Shown: one piece after another, positions 21,981 to 35,600 of the stretch
Position numbering within the stretch: the stretch's first letter is position 1
Layout: the number at the start of each line of letters is the position of its first letter
From: Takifugu bimaculatus
Taxonomy: Eukaryota; Chordata; Actinopteri; Tetraodontiformes; Tetraodontidae
Assembly: GCA_004026145.2 (NCBI GenBank)
Contig: CP034975.1
Location: 20,118,191 to 20,182,190, forward strand
Length of the DNA stretch: 64,000 bases
Reading direction: 5' to 3'
Made by a program: the position numbers and the translations under genes
The notes under the pieces: model-generated
Database searches by the model: none
Seen by the model: the letters and a program-made list of their open reading frames with translations, nothing else
Told to the model about the DNA's origin: nothing

Positions 21981-24900
21981 TCATCTCCCTCCTGGACTTC
22001 CTAAGAGGAACCTAGAGGGCAAATAAGACAGGGTCATTGGAGCAGAGCACAGTGACTGTTAACCTTTGTGACTTTTCAACAACGTACCACTCTGCTCTGG
22101 CTTGAACAGCCTCTCGCCTGACCAGTCTCTTCCTGTCATCCAGTGGCCGAGCCAGAGCTCGCAGCACTCGAGCCCGAAACGGCAGCACCTGAAAATATCA
22201 TGCAGTGGGTGGTAAAACTCTGGACTGCAGTATTTTGAACAGCAGTGCACACAGGCACAGATCAATTCATTAGAAAAATGCAGAAATGCTGCCTGGATGT
22301 GGAGGATTTAAGACTTTTACCTCGTGCACAGGAAAGTGCGAAATGGTTTTAATGCAGCGCAGCGATGCAATCCTCATATTCTGAGAGAAAACAAATGTTA
22401 GAGCTCTGGATAATGAATGAATGGTAAAACATGAAGGTGCAGACATGTCACGGCACAGCACGGTTCAGGATAGTGATGATTCTAATTAACTGCAGTTTTC
22501 TCTGGGCAGAAGGAAGGACATTTTATTAAACGCTGTACCTCCTTCACTGGCATCTCGGGTGAGAAACACAAGGAGAGGCAACACAGAAAGGAAATGAGAA
22601 GTATGAAAACTCAAGTTAACTCTGCTACAAGCATATGTGAATCCTGGAAAAGAAGCAATGCGTAGTTGCTGCCCACTAGTGGTCAAAAACAACAATGGGT
22701 TTAATGGTCACCATATGCAAATCACAAAGTGAATACTGCCACCAAATGCTGTTTACACCTCCAAGATCTAGCTTTAAAATAAAGTTGCAAATAAAAATTA
22801 AACTAGAAAATCACCATTGAACATATTTATACACTGCAAATGATGTGAAACTAACCATAGATGGACTGGAGGTAAGTGCCAGAAGCCTGGAGAACAAAGC
22901 CTCCAGTTGCTGTATGAGAGCTGGTGGAGGGTCCACAAGGACAGGCTGCAGGCAGGACAATGTGGACAGCTGGACGCCCTGATCAGGACATGACAACGCC
23001 TCTAACAGCAGAGACAGGAGCTGGAAGTTCACAAATACTTTAGTAACGCTGATGTTTAGATGGATATAAGCAGGTTCTGGTTATAAAATATATGTATAAA
23101 TGTACATGGACAGTTTGCTCTGGACTCACCGCTGGAAGCTCAGTGACCTGAACCTGTTTGGGTAGTTTTTCCACAATGTTTGACAGAGCCTTCAGGTAGT
23201 TAGGCTTCTTCTCTGTGAGGAAGCAAAGAAAGGTCAAAACCTGAGGCTTGCTTACATTGAAACTACTACTACAGAGCTGTTTATGAACAAAGTCAGCCTT
23301 CAAAATTCCGACTACCTTGACGTGCAGCATTGAATCCCTGGACCAACTTGGGAGAATTCTCACTGAAAAACCGCTGGCGGTACATGATGCGCACGTCGGC
23401 GTGGCAACTGCGGTTCAGGATGTCGACAGAGTCAGTCATCAGCAGAGAGAATCCATCTGCTGCCAGGATGGCCCAGGTGGTCATCAGTGAGCAGAGAGAA
23501 GAGCTTAGGAAGATGAGCGAGGGAGGGAATCACAAACGGCGTTGCGTTTAATGTGATGCATAAAACCATGATGACATGAGAAAGTGATGTGTGTGTACCT
23601 TGTCAGTCAGTGTGGTGATAAGAGGGTGGTATCGAAGAAGCAGAGCTTTGGCAACCTGTAAACATCAGTTTCTTTATTGCTCTAATGGCTACTGACAACA
23701 TACTCAAGTTCTTCTACTGATCTGTTTGTCAACTTACCCTGAATCTTGAACTATAAACTAACTAACTTAGGTGACAAATGCATGCCCACATCATAGCAGC
23801 AATCATAACCAAAACACATATAAATTTGAATGTGCACTAGGACTTTTAACCCTGCAGTTTTGGGTGAACTTAATAATGGAATGTCTTATCAGCCGAAATA
23901 TCAGTATTATCTACTTTATTTCAAATATTCAGGGCTCCATGATGTCTGGGCATCATTTGTATTAGAAAATGCAAACATTTTTACTCTGAACCAGCATCAG
24001 CCACTGAAAACAGCCTTACCCAGATCATGAGGGTGAAAGCCTGGGAACGCAGAGGTGAAGATGTAGAGTCTAATTCACTGCACACTCTCGCCATCGTGCC
24101 CTGAATTAGTCTGTCGAGAGAATCACCTGAAGAACCCAAACCATTACAATTGATCTGATGCTGAACAAAACAGAGGTGAGCAGACGCAAACTAACCCTGC
24201 GGTCTCTTGTTAACAAGCCCAGCAAAGCACTTTGCGGCTGAGGAGTAGGACAGCTGGTGGCTGCATGTGCAGCTCATCTCCTCCAGCTGTGATAGCAGTC
24301 GGTCAATCTGGGGCACCTCCACCTGGACAACAGCGCACAAACCTCAGGCCACATCTTCGACGACACAGCACAACACTGTTTTCTATTGAAGCTTCATTTT
24401 GAGACTCACACTGCGAGGTAACGTGCACACACATGCCATGAGCAGACAAACCAACTGGGACTGTCTCCAAGAATCCCCTGGCTGCAGACGAAAAAAACAT
24501 AATTTTCAAGAACTTGAGACAAACTGAAAAACAGCAAAAAACAAACAAACCAATATTTAATAAATGTATAATTATACAGACAATATACCAACCTTGAGCA
24601 GCTGGAGATGTGAAGGAAAGGAGTTATCAGGCAAAAAGGAAACATCACCATCCAAGAAGAGCGACACAGCTCTTGAGGCCGTCTGTCCTGCTAACCTAAA
24701 GACACACAGCATGAGTGACAACAAGTACAAGATGTAAAATACATCAGTAATGTAAGAGTCAATAGAAGATCATATTTAAATTTAAAAGGTTGACAGTTTT
24801 AACTGGTTCGAATCTAGTCATAGAATTACCAGAGTGTTACAGTCCTTGAAAATAAATCTATAAATAAGATCTGATGAAATAAGAAAAAGACAATCATGCT

Positions 24901-27900
24901 AGGAGTGTACTGACGAGGGTTGCAGCCTGGAGCAGGCGGTGCTAATGACAGAGACTATAGCGCACAGGACGGCCTCCTCCAGGAGAGGACTATGATGATC
25001 AGAGGGCCCCTCTCCTGCAAATGTGAGGAAAGTAGATTTGGTTTTGCTGTAAGGCCACAGAGGTGAAAAGCATCATTTTTACTGTAGAAGCTGCTCACCC
25101 CGCAGTGCAGCCTGGAGAGCCAAGCATAACAAGCGTGGAATGATGACATCATGGAAGCACCGTCCTGTCTCCTCAGTGTCCTGAGCTCGCGCTGCTATTT
25201 TCTGGAGGCAGTGACAGGCCAGTACCACCTCAGCCACTGAGAATCTGGTGCTACCTGAAAAAACGTACGTACAAGTCAGCGCAGCTGCCACATTTCAGCA
25301 AATGTTTCACAATAAAAGCCTTTTTAAAAGAAGATTTCCTTGTCTGCTGAAGGGATGTTCTGCAGGAATCTTTCCTTAAGACCCCCAACCAATCTTGAAA
25401 TATAAAAATATTGCAGCAGGAAGACCTATAAGGCTAGTTAGGTTTAGTGAACGGGAGTGTAAAGAAAGTTATTCTGGCTTTTTTCTCTGATTTTTATAAC
25501 AGAATTACATTCAGGTGGCGTTCCGATTTCTCCAGAGATAGAAATTTTGAAAAAAAAAACCAACCTCACATGAACTAACCTTAAAACAAAAACATGACCA
25601 TGGAGGATATAATCGGTTACAAATTTAACAACTAATTAAGTCCATCACAAACAGGTCCAAACGGGCCCCAGTGAACAGCCAACAGCATCAAACCAGGCTC
25701 AATATTACATTATTGTAGAATAAAACCTCATTAGTCAGACAAAAGTGTGACACTAATCACAGGGGGGCTGTAGACTAGCTGCTACCTCTCTCTCTCCAGA
25801 CACATTACCTGTGTGTGCTGAGCTGAGGACCTCTAAGAGGACAGGTGTACTTTCCAACACGACGCTTGGTTGAGTGGATGCCATAGCTAGGGCAGCCATG
25901 CATCGCTGGCGCAATGCATGATGGGAACTCTGCTCAGAAGCCACAGTGTTGTTGTCCTGATCCATGACCTCTGTCATGATTAAAACATTTATGAGGTTTA
26001 GACAGAACATGCTGGTCCTGCACATATACACTGTACTCAAATATATACTTTTATACTCAAATACAGATGGTAGTATCTCATAGAAATTTAGCTTAGTGCA
26101 TATATTTCTTCTGAATTTTGTTATTACCAGAGAATATCTCCGTCTTCAATTTTGGAATAAGTTTAGCAATAAGAGTCGCTGGATACAGCTCGGCTAATGC
26201 TCCAACACACTCCACCACAGCAAGACTATTGGAAGAAAGATACAAAGACACAAGATTTACATTTAAAAAAAAATAAAAATACAGCTGACTCTAGACTATT
26301 AAATTAGTCCTCCTGCTATAAGACAGACTGCTGCAACACCATAAATTCACATTTGAACTTTCAAACTCAGTTTCCAAAAGTCTTCCAGAGGAGAGCAGAT
26401 GTTTAACGCAAGCAGACCTGACTCTGTCAGTCGTCCTCTGTCAGCAGTAGTCTGGTCAGGTGATCCACAGCCAGCTCGATATCAGAATCCAGCAGCAAAC
26501 CTGAGAGATATGACATGTTCGTCGTGTTAGAAGTGGAGCTGGATTTCTGACCGTGCACCATGTGGCCTCTCTCACCAGTTTGTTGTGCCAGTAATGTAAG
26601 AACCGAGGCAGCAGTGATCTGCAGGCTGGCGTTAGTCTCCACCAGCGCTGAAAACACCATGCTGCACAGAGACGGACGGAAGGCTAAAAACAAACTCTCT
26701 TCTAATAATTGAAAGAAAACAAAGAAAAAAATACGTTAAACAATCAGGGGATTTTCTGTACATGTATACACAAAGCCTACTGCAAATCTTAAAGCTTATT
26801 TGCATTGTTAAATCATATATTAGTACATTAAAATAAGTTTAATGAATGCATATATTAAGTAAACATCTGAAAAGAATTGTTACAGAACAAAGTCCTGTTT
26901 TTATATTTGACATACAGTAATTTAAATCCTTCCCACCAGTAATATGTATGACTTCCTTATTCAATATTTATCTTATAGTAAGTTTTGATTTGCTAGTATG
27001 AAGCACTTCAACATGCTGAAACGTCTGAAATCGCAATACTCCAAATGACAGTTGCTCACGCACAAACCTGCAGATTTTAGTCAAGAACAAAATCCAAATC
27101 CAAATCTTTCATACACACCGAGATGACATAAATGGGTACTTGCCATGCTCTGAGGACTGGCGGGGTTTTACAGCCTGGATGAATTTCTGCACCACCTCCA
27201 ATAATGTTCTTCTGTGGGAACACTGATCAGAGAATTCATTAGTTGTGATCATTCTGACCAAAGATGTTAAATAGAAAACAAAAGCCACATTTTTATTCAA
27301 TCTTAAATGACAGGGGGTCAGTTGTTACCTCTGTCCTGCTGTGGTACTGCTCGGTGAGGAGAGGCATGACAGCGGATGTAATGATGTGACCCGCCCTGTT
27401 GGAGGCGCTGCATGCTGCCTGTAGCAGTTTGGCACTTGGCCACACGAGTTTCAGGTCTGGCTCACAAAGGTGGTGTTTGCAGTCCTGGAACAACACGGAA
27501 ATCAGTGCACTTAGAAAACCACACAGACAAATAGACAAAATTATCTGCCCTTTTTTTCTCATCCATCCTGAAAGTTTTGTAGCATCTCATCTGCTTTGGC
27601 AGCATCATCCCCCCCTCCATTACCACAAAACAGAGAAGCGTTTTGAACTCCTTATAGAAAACAGTTGTATTAGCTACTTATCCAAGGTGCTCCCTTAAAA
27701 CAAATATGCACCTAAGATGTTGGTTGTGTTTGCTGGCCAAATAAAGCATTATTTATTAAAGGGAGTTCTTCCACTGTCAGCTGCTGGAGAATTGAGTTTC
27801 TCATTTCATTCTCAGTGCTGTGTTGTTGTTCAGCAAAGTCGTAGAAGCTAACTGAGCTCAAGATCACACCTAGATAACAACAAACTTCTCGGGACATGAG

Positions 27901-30900
27901 ATCGGAAGAAAACAGCGAATAGTTCAGGAACTACAATGATCTGGCTCGTCAGGTTAATCTGTCATTAAATAATCTAGTAAATCAGATTCAGATTAATACT
28001 GTCCTCTGCCAGAATGAAAAATATCTAAAGCATGAAGATAATTCAATCACTCTGGTGTCTAAAAAATACTACTTAATTAACACCAGATCCTTTTCTTGAA
28101 AACACTGGGAAGTCATGCTGTCCTTTTACGATGGCACAATATAATTTAATGTGAAGCATTGAGGTCACGGTCATGAAATTTCCTGTCCACCTACTGCAGC
28201 TCTCCGCTTCTTCTGTGTTGTTATATTTATAATGTAAATTCATCTTATGTGTGAAGATTAAGTTACTTTACCTTTGAGAACAAGTTCAAGGAAGGAATGG
28301 AGAGAGTCCTCAGAGTCAGACTTGAGGACAGAACGTGACAGGCAGGAAGTAAGTGCGGTGACGGCAGCAAGGGAAGCAGACTCGATTTTCTCACTCGCTG
28401 TCTGAAACACCTGCAGTGACCAAGATTGTTCATTATCATTACTTTGTAATGATATTGATAAATCCTTTATCAATAGCGGACGTTATGTTGTACAAATCTC
28501 ACAACGTACCTCTCTGCGCAGTGATGCCCACAACCCTCCTAGGAACTCTGCCAGGTCTTTACGTTCATATCGTGTAACACAAGCAGTCTGAAAAAAGAAA
28601 TAAGGCTCAGTCAGAGGTACAGCTACAGATGCTCAAAACCATTTCCCCCACCTACATGTGGTTTGAGGGTTTTTTTTTTTTCAAATCAACTTAGAGAAGA
28701 GTTCTCACCAGAGTCTGTAGCGCGTCTAGCTTTGCACTCTGGACATCTGAGTCCAGCTTTTCGATGATAAGTGGTAACAAAAACTGCAGAAAACACAAAT
28801 GTCTCAATCAAAAAAAAAAAAAAATGCTGCTATACCAGGTGGACAGAGAGGCACAAATGAGTGGAGACTACGGCCCTACCTCAGCAAACTTAGGCGTCCC
28901 AACAAGGACGTCTCTCAGGGTCACGACCAGTTCCTCTCTGGTGATGCCATGGGGGTCGTTAGGAGGCTGGAGCAGGCGATACAGAGATGAGAATAAAACT
29001 CCAGCAGAGGTTAGTGTGGCTGGACAAATACTGCAGATATTTCAAGTACTCTAAAGATCTCACATTGACTGTCAGGTTGGAACTCCATTAAACCACAATT
29101 TCCAGCAAATCAAAAGATTTAATAGGATGTAAAGTTATTGTGATACATGTGGAAACTTTTGGAGGGTTGAATAGCTTTTCGAAACTTAATGGCCATCCTT
29201 GTGTTACACTAAATTACACATCATAATCTGTGGTGACTACTGTTTTTCTCCAGAGAATAAACAATTGACCTTCACATGGCACACAGACGGATATCACCAC
29301 CAGATGAAGAGCTTATTATTGCTCCTGTCTGTGTTGCTTTTGTCAGCTCTGGGGCAAAAACAGCTGAGCAAACAGGGACTTACGGGGGTGAAGTCAATGG
29401 GGAAATAGCAGGACGTCACTTCGAACATCTCCTCTGTGAAACTACCTGAGAAATCAAATGAGGAGTAATGAACATACAAAATCATACTGAAACTGGAGAA
29501 GTAATCAAACAAAGCTCACGTTTGTAGTCTCACCTAGTTCATAACCTCGGTGGATGATGTTTTTGGCCACCTGGAAGGCCAGCAATAGGTTACGAGGATC
29601 CCTTTCTCCATCCATCGATTGCACAAAACCAAACACAAAGTCTGCACCCAAACCTTTCAGTTCTGTTGACAAAAGAGCAATAAATCAACTAAAATTCTAT
29701 TTTTCATCACTGTACCTGACCTACAAGATGACCCTGCGGTTTGCACTAAATTCATTTAAACTCCCAGAAGAGCCACCATCCTTATAAGATCATGTGGCTC
29801 CAATGTGTTGTTTCTTACCAGCTTCTCTGGTCTCCATCAGGTTGAGGAGCATGTTGTAGACACAAGCTCTCTCTGCCAGCATCAAAGACTGGAGAAAAAC
29901 AAGCAGAAAAAGAAACAAAAAACACAGTGTGATCCAGGAACAAGTTTATCATATTTGCCACAGATTAATTTAAAAGGAATCATCATACTTCAAGAGAAAA
30001 TATTCAATTTTCAGAGTATTATGATAAAGTTCCAGTGTGAAATGTTTGGTGGCATCTAGTGGTGAGGGATAAACTAACAATCAATCCTAACAAATACTAA
30101 AGTTCCTATTCAAGACGCCAGCTTGGAGCTGCTGTAGAAACATACATACAGCAATCAAGAATCACAGGAAGCTTCCAAAAGCGATAACAATATCTTAATT
30201 GTACAAAGTTTCACCTGAACATGAACATCCTGAAACAGAGCCCTCAGCATGGCCACAGCGGAGCCAGGAGGCAACACTGTGCACTTTGTCTGGAAGAGAT
30301 AAAAGACAAGAAACAGGAAGTGACTGCTGGCCTTCACCACAAGATAGGAAACTCTAAACTATCCTACTGACAGTTTCAGTGTTTTTCTGTGGATGTCCCT
30401 GATACCAGAAATCCCAAATATAAGGCCTTACCAGCGCTCTGAGTCCCTGTAAAACGGGAGGAATGACGACGTGATGGTCTTTGAGACGGTTCTCATAGAA
30501 GGAAATAAGCACTTCCACTGTAATAAAAGGAGACAAAGCCACTGCATTAAAATCCTTAACATAACTGACAACTGTTTGTATAGGTAAAATGGACGGTCAC
30601 CTTCTGCCACAGTGAAAACACCATAGCACTCCTGTAAGACTTCAGACAGGAGCTGAACTCCTCTGGCTCGAGTGTGAGGCTGAGAGCTGGTCAGACTCAG
30701 GCTAGAACATAGGAGGAAAGTTAACATTAACAGTGTGCAGTGACTGAGTGACATAAAGGGTTAGACTCATAAAGAAACACTGAGGAACATAATGTATATT
30801 TTTCATTTTAAAAAATATGTGTAAAATCCTTGTACAGCAGAGATAGCTGCATTTTTAAAGAAAACATTCAGAATCTGAAAGTTCAATGGTTTATATTTTA

Positions 30901-31611
30901 ATTACTTCAACTAATAAAACTACAGTAAAGAGGTCCTAGAAATGAACAAGACTTTATGAACAAGGGCTCCAGGTTGCACATCTGTAATGGCTGGTCTGGA
31001 AGCCTGTAGGAGAGTTGAGCTCTTACCCAAGTGCTTCTACTAGCTGCAGAATGGTAAACTGCCCGCCTTTGACACCTAAGAAGAGAAGCCAGATGAGTAA
31101 GAAGGTGTTCAAAACACAACCAATTAGACACAGAATGCAGGCGGTTTAACCATCTACAGTATTTTCTCGGGTCAAAGGTCCAGAGTTCACTGACAGGATG
31201 CTTTCACCCGGAGACAAACACGGCGGCTAGCAAATAACATGCGGTGGAAGCACGAAACCCCCCTTATCAGACAACTGACAACGCGAATACCTGCCAGGAC
31301 TCGATTCAGACCACGCTGCCATTGTGATTACAAAATAGATCTGTGTCACATTGTGTATTATGGTGGGAGTCAACCACACAGGATGTCGAGGAGCTACTTT
31401 AGCTAGTTACCGTCATGCCGTTCTGTGCATCCTTGAATTGGCACCTCAGCCACGGCACAAAGGCTTTTCTCGACGAAATTCTCTGAAATAGTGTGGAAGT
31501 TAGTGCGTTTAGGCATTATTTACCCGTCGCCGTGTCTTTAGCCTTGCTGTCTTGTAAACCAGAGACATATTCCTCCACCAGGGACGGCAACAACGAACTG
31601 TCCGCAGCCAT
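21981..31611 (-). CDS. mms19: MMS19, cytosolic iron-sulfur assembly targeting factor, complete
   Basis: Orthologue of MMS19, the HEAT-repeat adaptor of the CIA targeting complex (with CIAO1 and FAM96B/CIAO2B). It delivers Fe-S clusters to DNA-repair and replication enzymes such as XPD and polymerases. Start ATG at 31609-31611 (MAADSSLLPSLVEEYVSG). About 30 small exons; examples are 31524-31611, 31027-31075 (GGQFTILQLVEALG), 30601-30701 (TRARGVQLLSEVLQEC), 30432-30517 (FYENRLKDHHVVIPPVLQGL), about 29385-29446 (EEMFEVTSCYFPIDFTP), 28272-28412 (SLAAVTALTSCLSRSVL), 27329-27486 (CKHHLCEPDLKLVWPSAKLL), about 23290-23480 (DGFSLLMTDSVDILNRSCHA) and 22811-23032 (LLLEALSCPDQGVQLSTL). The penultimate exon gives LARPLDDRKRLVRREAV, and the last, 21981-22011, FLLGSPGGR and stop, matching the human end WFLLGSPGS. 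Same tail-to-tail arrangement with ZDHHC16 as in human. Confidence 0.96.
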
Positions 31612-32657
31612 CGTGCCTTTTTGCTCAGACCGCGCATGCGCGAGCGGAAAGTTAGGCGTGAAGCGGACCGCAAATACACAAACTTTTAATCAGGACTCAT
31701 AATAAACATCGCTGCGTCATTGTTTTGCCGTTTAGCGGTATTTATAATACTTGCATACCAGCAGCATGTAAAAAAAAAAACCTTTCTTGCGCGCTGCATT
31801 TAGTGTCAAATTTACGAAACGGGAAAATGACTGTTACAAACTGCTCGCTTCGGTTCTTAACAATAGACCTATAACATATCAAAAAGACAGTTATTTGGGT
31901 TGTATTTCATACATTATTTCCATTTTTTACGTTAACTGCTTTTCATCCTGACGTAAGGGAAAACACGGCAGCGTGCTACCGCGCATGCGCGAAAAAGTTC
32001 GTCGGCGCTAGTAGCTCTGCTGCTAGTCAGTCACCTTTTCCTTGTTAAGAGGTAGCGTTTGGGAGCTTTTAGTGTATACAGCGGTAGGGGGGGTCAGACT
32101 TTTTAAGCGATTCGCCGTGGATTGTTGTGAAAACTGGCGTTAGGCAGGCACTCAGCTTTGAAGTTGGGGAACAGAAGAAAATAATGATGAGATCAAGGGT
32201 TCAGGGAAGTTTTCTGATTTCTGATGTGGTAGCTAGCTGGGTGGCACGTTAGCTCGTTAGCAAGAAAGGTGTGTGCGGTTTAGACCAGCGGACTTTAACA
32301 TTCACGCTGGAACCAGCCCTATCGGACAATCGCCCTGTCTGCTGGATGAAAGTCTCAGTGTAGCCGTGAGGAAACTTGAACCGTCTCGTCTCTCGTCTTG
32401 ATACTTTGAACACCAAAGTCCGGCAGCGTTATTGCGGGCCACGGGGTTCTAACTCACTGTTTGCGTAAAATCAACATCGCAGCAACGTTGAAGTCGTTTT
32501 AGGCTCGAAACATCTGCGGATTCCCGTCTCTGTCGCTTCGGATGACCCCCCGGAGGTACCAGGCTTGTAGCGTTAAACCTAGATCGTTGTCTGCTCCCGT
32601 GATGCCCCCCCATTTCAGCTAGTGAGAAGCTTGGAAAGCACAAACAGCCCTCCAGCT
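31612..32657. promoter_or_regulatory. Divergent MMS19/UBTD1 promoter with two NRF-1 sites
   Basis: 1.05 kb between the MMS19 ATG (minus) and the UBTD1 ATG (plus). Two perfect palindromes CGCGCATGCGCG, the NRF-1 consensus, occur at 31631-31642, 20 bases upstream of the MMS19 ATG, and at 31979-31990. No TATA box at the expected places. The stretch 32030-32650 is probably UBTD1 5' UTR. NRF-1 control is inferred from motif and position only. Confidence 0.62.
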
Positions 32658-35600
32658 ATGGGAGGGTGTATGGGGAGATACTTGGACGGCTGGGAGGACG
32701 CCCAGAGCCGAGGATCGTCCAGGAACGGAGGCCGAGGAGGTGAGAATATAGGGGCCGATTCTTCTTACACTGCGGAGGACATCGGCAAATCATGCATGCT
32801 CAATTTTGATTTTTCAGCGTGGTAATTCAGGGATTAGTTATGCAACATTTAACACAAGTCCTGAAAAAACATCCATTGCGCAGGAAATGGTCCATATGGG
32901 CTCTAAAACATCTCAGGAACTGCTTGATGAGGTTTTGGTGCACTTGCTGACCTTTGTCTTTCTGTTGGGAAGCTGATCAGTCAAGTTGCAACAAGGGTGG
33001 GATGCCTTAGGGCTCATTTTACCTTCCTAATTTACAACATATTGTTCTGTCCTCTTGTAGGGTGTGAACTTAATGAACAGGACATACTTTTAAAGAAACA
33101 GAAGAATGTTAAGTTGTAGTTTTCATTGACAAATGACCTTTAAATTTTTTTCATCTGACCTGAACTCCCATGTTTGAGTCTGTGACTCCGTCCTGCAGCA
33201 ATAATCTTCTGCAATGTCTTAATGTCAGTAGTTTTTCTTTGGTTTTATTCATGGCTCTTGCGTTTAACTTCAATTGCCGTATTAATAGAGGCTGCCAATG
33301 CATTCTGTTCCACCTGGAAGATCATATTCTGCTGTAAACAATGGCAGATGGCCACGATTTGTTCCTGTTGCTCATGTTTGATAACGCTCTGAGCTTTGAC
33401 CCCTAACAATTTAAAGTCCGACTTGTTTTCTGTCTCAACCATTAATAATAGTGTCAGTGATGTTTACTCGGACCTTTTTGTGATATCATGAAGAATGATG
33501 TGATGCCTGTAAAATCAAGCTACATGTCAACACTGAAAGTCGTGTACATGACGTGTGTGTGTGTGGGGAGGGGGGGGCTCTGCAGACTGATGGACAATGT
33601 AGTGGGCACTGGAAGTGTGCACGAGGGCCATTTCGTCCACGCTGTGTCGAAGTAGGGATGTCCCCCTTCCGCGTGCCCCGCTGCCTCCCATTCACACGAA
33701 CAAAGTGTGCCGTTACCCAGCGCGGGTTCCTCCGACATCTACGCCACCACGTCGATAGACCACACAGGCACAGCCGTCGTTAAAACTGTTGTTTATACGC
33801 CTTTGAAGCAGCGTGAACACGTAGCTCGCACTTTAATGCTTTTGTTCTTTATTTCGCGTTCAAGCTTCACAACACTTCGCCCCTGCAAATGTCCAGATTT
33901 CTTTTGGACCAAACTACGTGGCAATTTGTGGCGTCCATACATCACTGACTGCCTTTCTAGTGCGCACGTGTGAACAACTGTGCCTTTTCCCAAGCACACC
34001 TCTTCTAACCGTGCCCCGAGGGAGAAACGGGCCACGCTTGTGCCGGCAGTGGTTGCACTCACACCAGCCAAAAAAATCCACGCTTTAGGGGAAATCTGGG
34101 CTTGGGCACGGCATTGCTCACTAGTGCGGGTGCACCCTGGGGCTTCTCACCACCTTCAGGATTTGTGGTGCTATGAAGAATTTCATCCATGGACGGTTGT
34201 TCAGTCCCTCCGCTTGATGACCATCTCTAGTGTACGTCACAAAACAAGACATTCTTGTGATTGACTCCTGCTGACTGTTTTGACCTCTAGCAACATGGAT
34301 ATTTCCCAAACTGACCTCTGATGTTAATTCTTGAAATCCTGTCTTTCTCGGGTTACCTGCCAGGATTTGCAGATGGATAGAAGAGTCAAGGTTAATGCTG
34401 TCATTTCTCTCTCGGGCTTTGGCTGCCTCTCGTGGTGCTTTCCCACCCTGATTGTGTATCAAGAGACACTCCCTGCCAGACAGACTTCAAAAAGGACGAG
34501 TCACGTCCTGCTTTATTGGCTGCTCTCTTTATTTGAGTTCTGTTGACACACCCTTACGTGCACAGACAGAAACATCTGCAAAATAGATAAGTTAATACAC
34601 ACAGCTCTTGATTGTGCTTGCTATGCAATAACTAAGCAGCAAATAATTTGTTCTGACTCTGCATGTAGCTCCTGCCTTGAGTTTTGAGTCTACCTTTTTG
34701 TTTCTATTGTTTTTTCTATTTGTTTGTCGGAGCGGGCAGAAATGATCATGTGAGGCTTCACATCCTTATGTTTGTACAAATCTTTAACAGAGAAGTACAT
34801 CTGAGCCCAGAGGGCAACTACACCGTGTCAAGTAATCTTCTACAGATGCTGATTGTTCATCGCCGGGAGAAACTATTTTAGTGCAACAGAACCAGAAGTT
34901 TGTGAAAGTACAATATGGAAAATCCAAGACAATTCTTTCAGGAGTCCAACAGCAACTTAATGGTAAAATCAGAACATTGATCAAGCAAATCTCTGTTTGA
35001 GGGGATGAGATCCAGCGCTGAGTCAATCATGCATAGCTCCAGTTTTCTAGCCTAATGCTATATCATCGCAATGTAAACTTTAACATTGAGGTGGCATAAA
35101 ATAACCATCGGAGCCCAGTTGCTTAGTAATTGTCCCAAATGTGGTCACATATTTCTTGTTTACTAAAGAGCAATAACCTTGAGCTCTGATTTCACAACTT
35201 AATAATCAGATTGAGAACACGTGTGTGTGTGGTGTGTTCTTCTGAGTGCGTGTGCACAGCGGTAATGCGCACCTGCAGCTTGTAGGCATTGTTTCCCCTT
35301 TTTCCTCATTCTTCAACACTGAGCTGTCCCAGTGGACATTTTCAACCATTTTAAAACAAATCTTCACAGAGTTTTGGTTCCTGACAATCACCCTCATGGA
35401 GTCAAAGCAATATTTGTGAGAGCTGCACGTCCGCTAAGCCTTTAAAAACCAACCGTGCCTGCGGGGTGTTTACCTTGAGCCCGGCAGCAGCAAAAGCCTC
35501 GTTTATGGCATGTTTTATTGAAACTTGGCCTCATGCTAACCCGATCACGCGCCGCCTGCTTTTAAGCACCAGATGGATAATAAATAACCAGATTCTTTCA

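Noticed and set aside
23550..23585. Possible C/D snoRNA in an MMS19 intron (TGATGA-like box)
   Set aside because: No paired C'/D' boxes or terminal stem visible.
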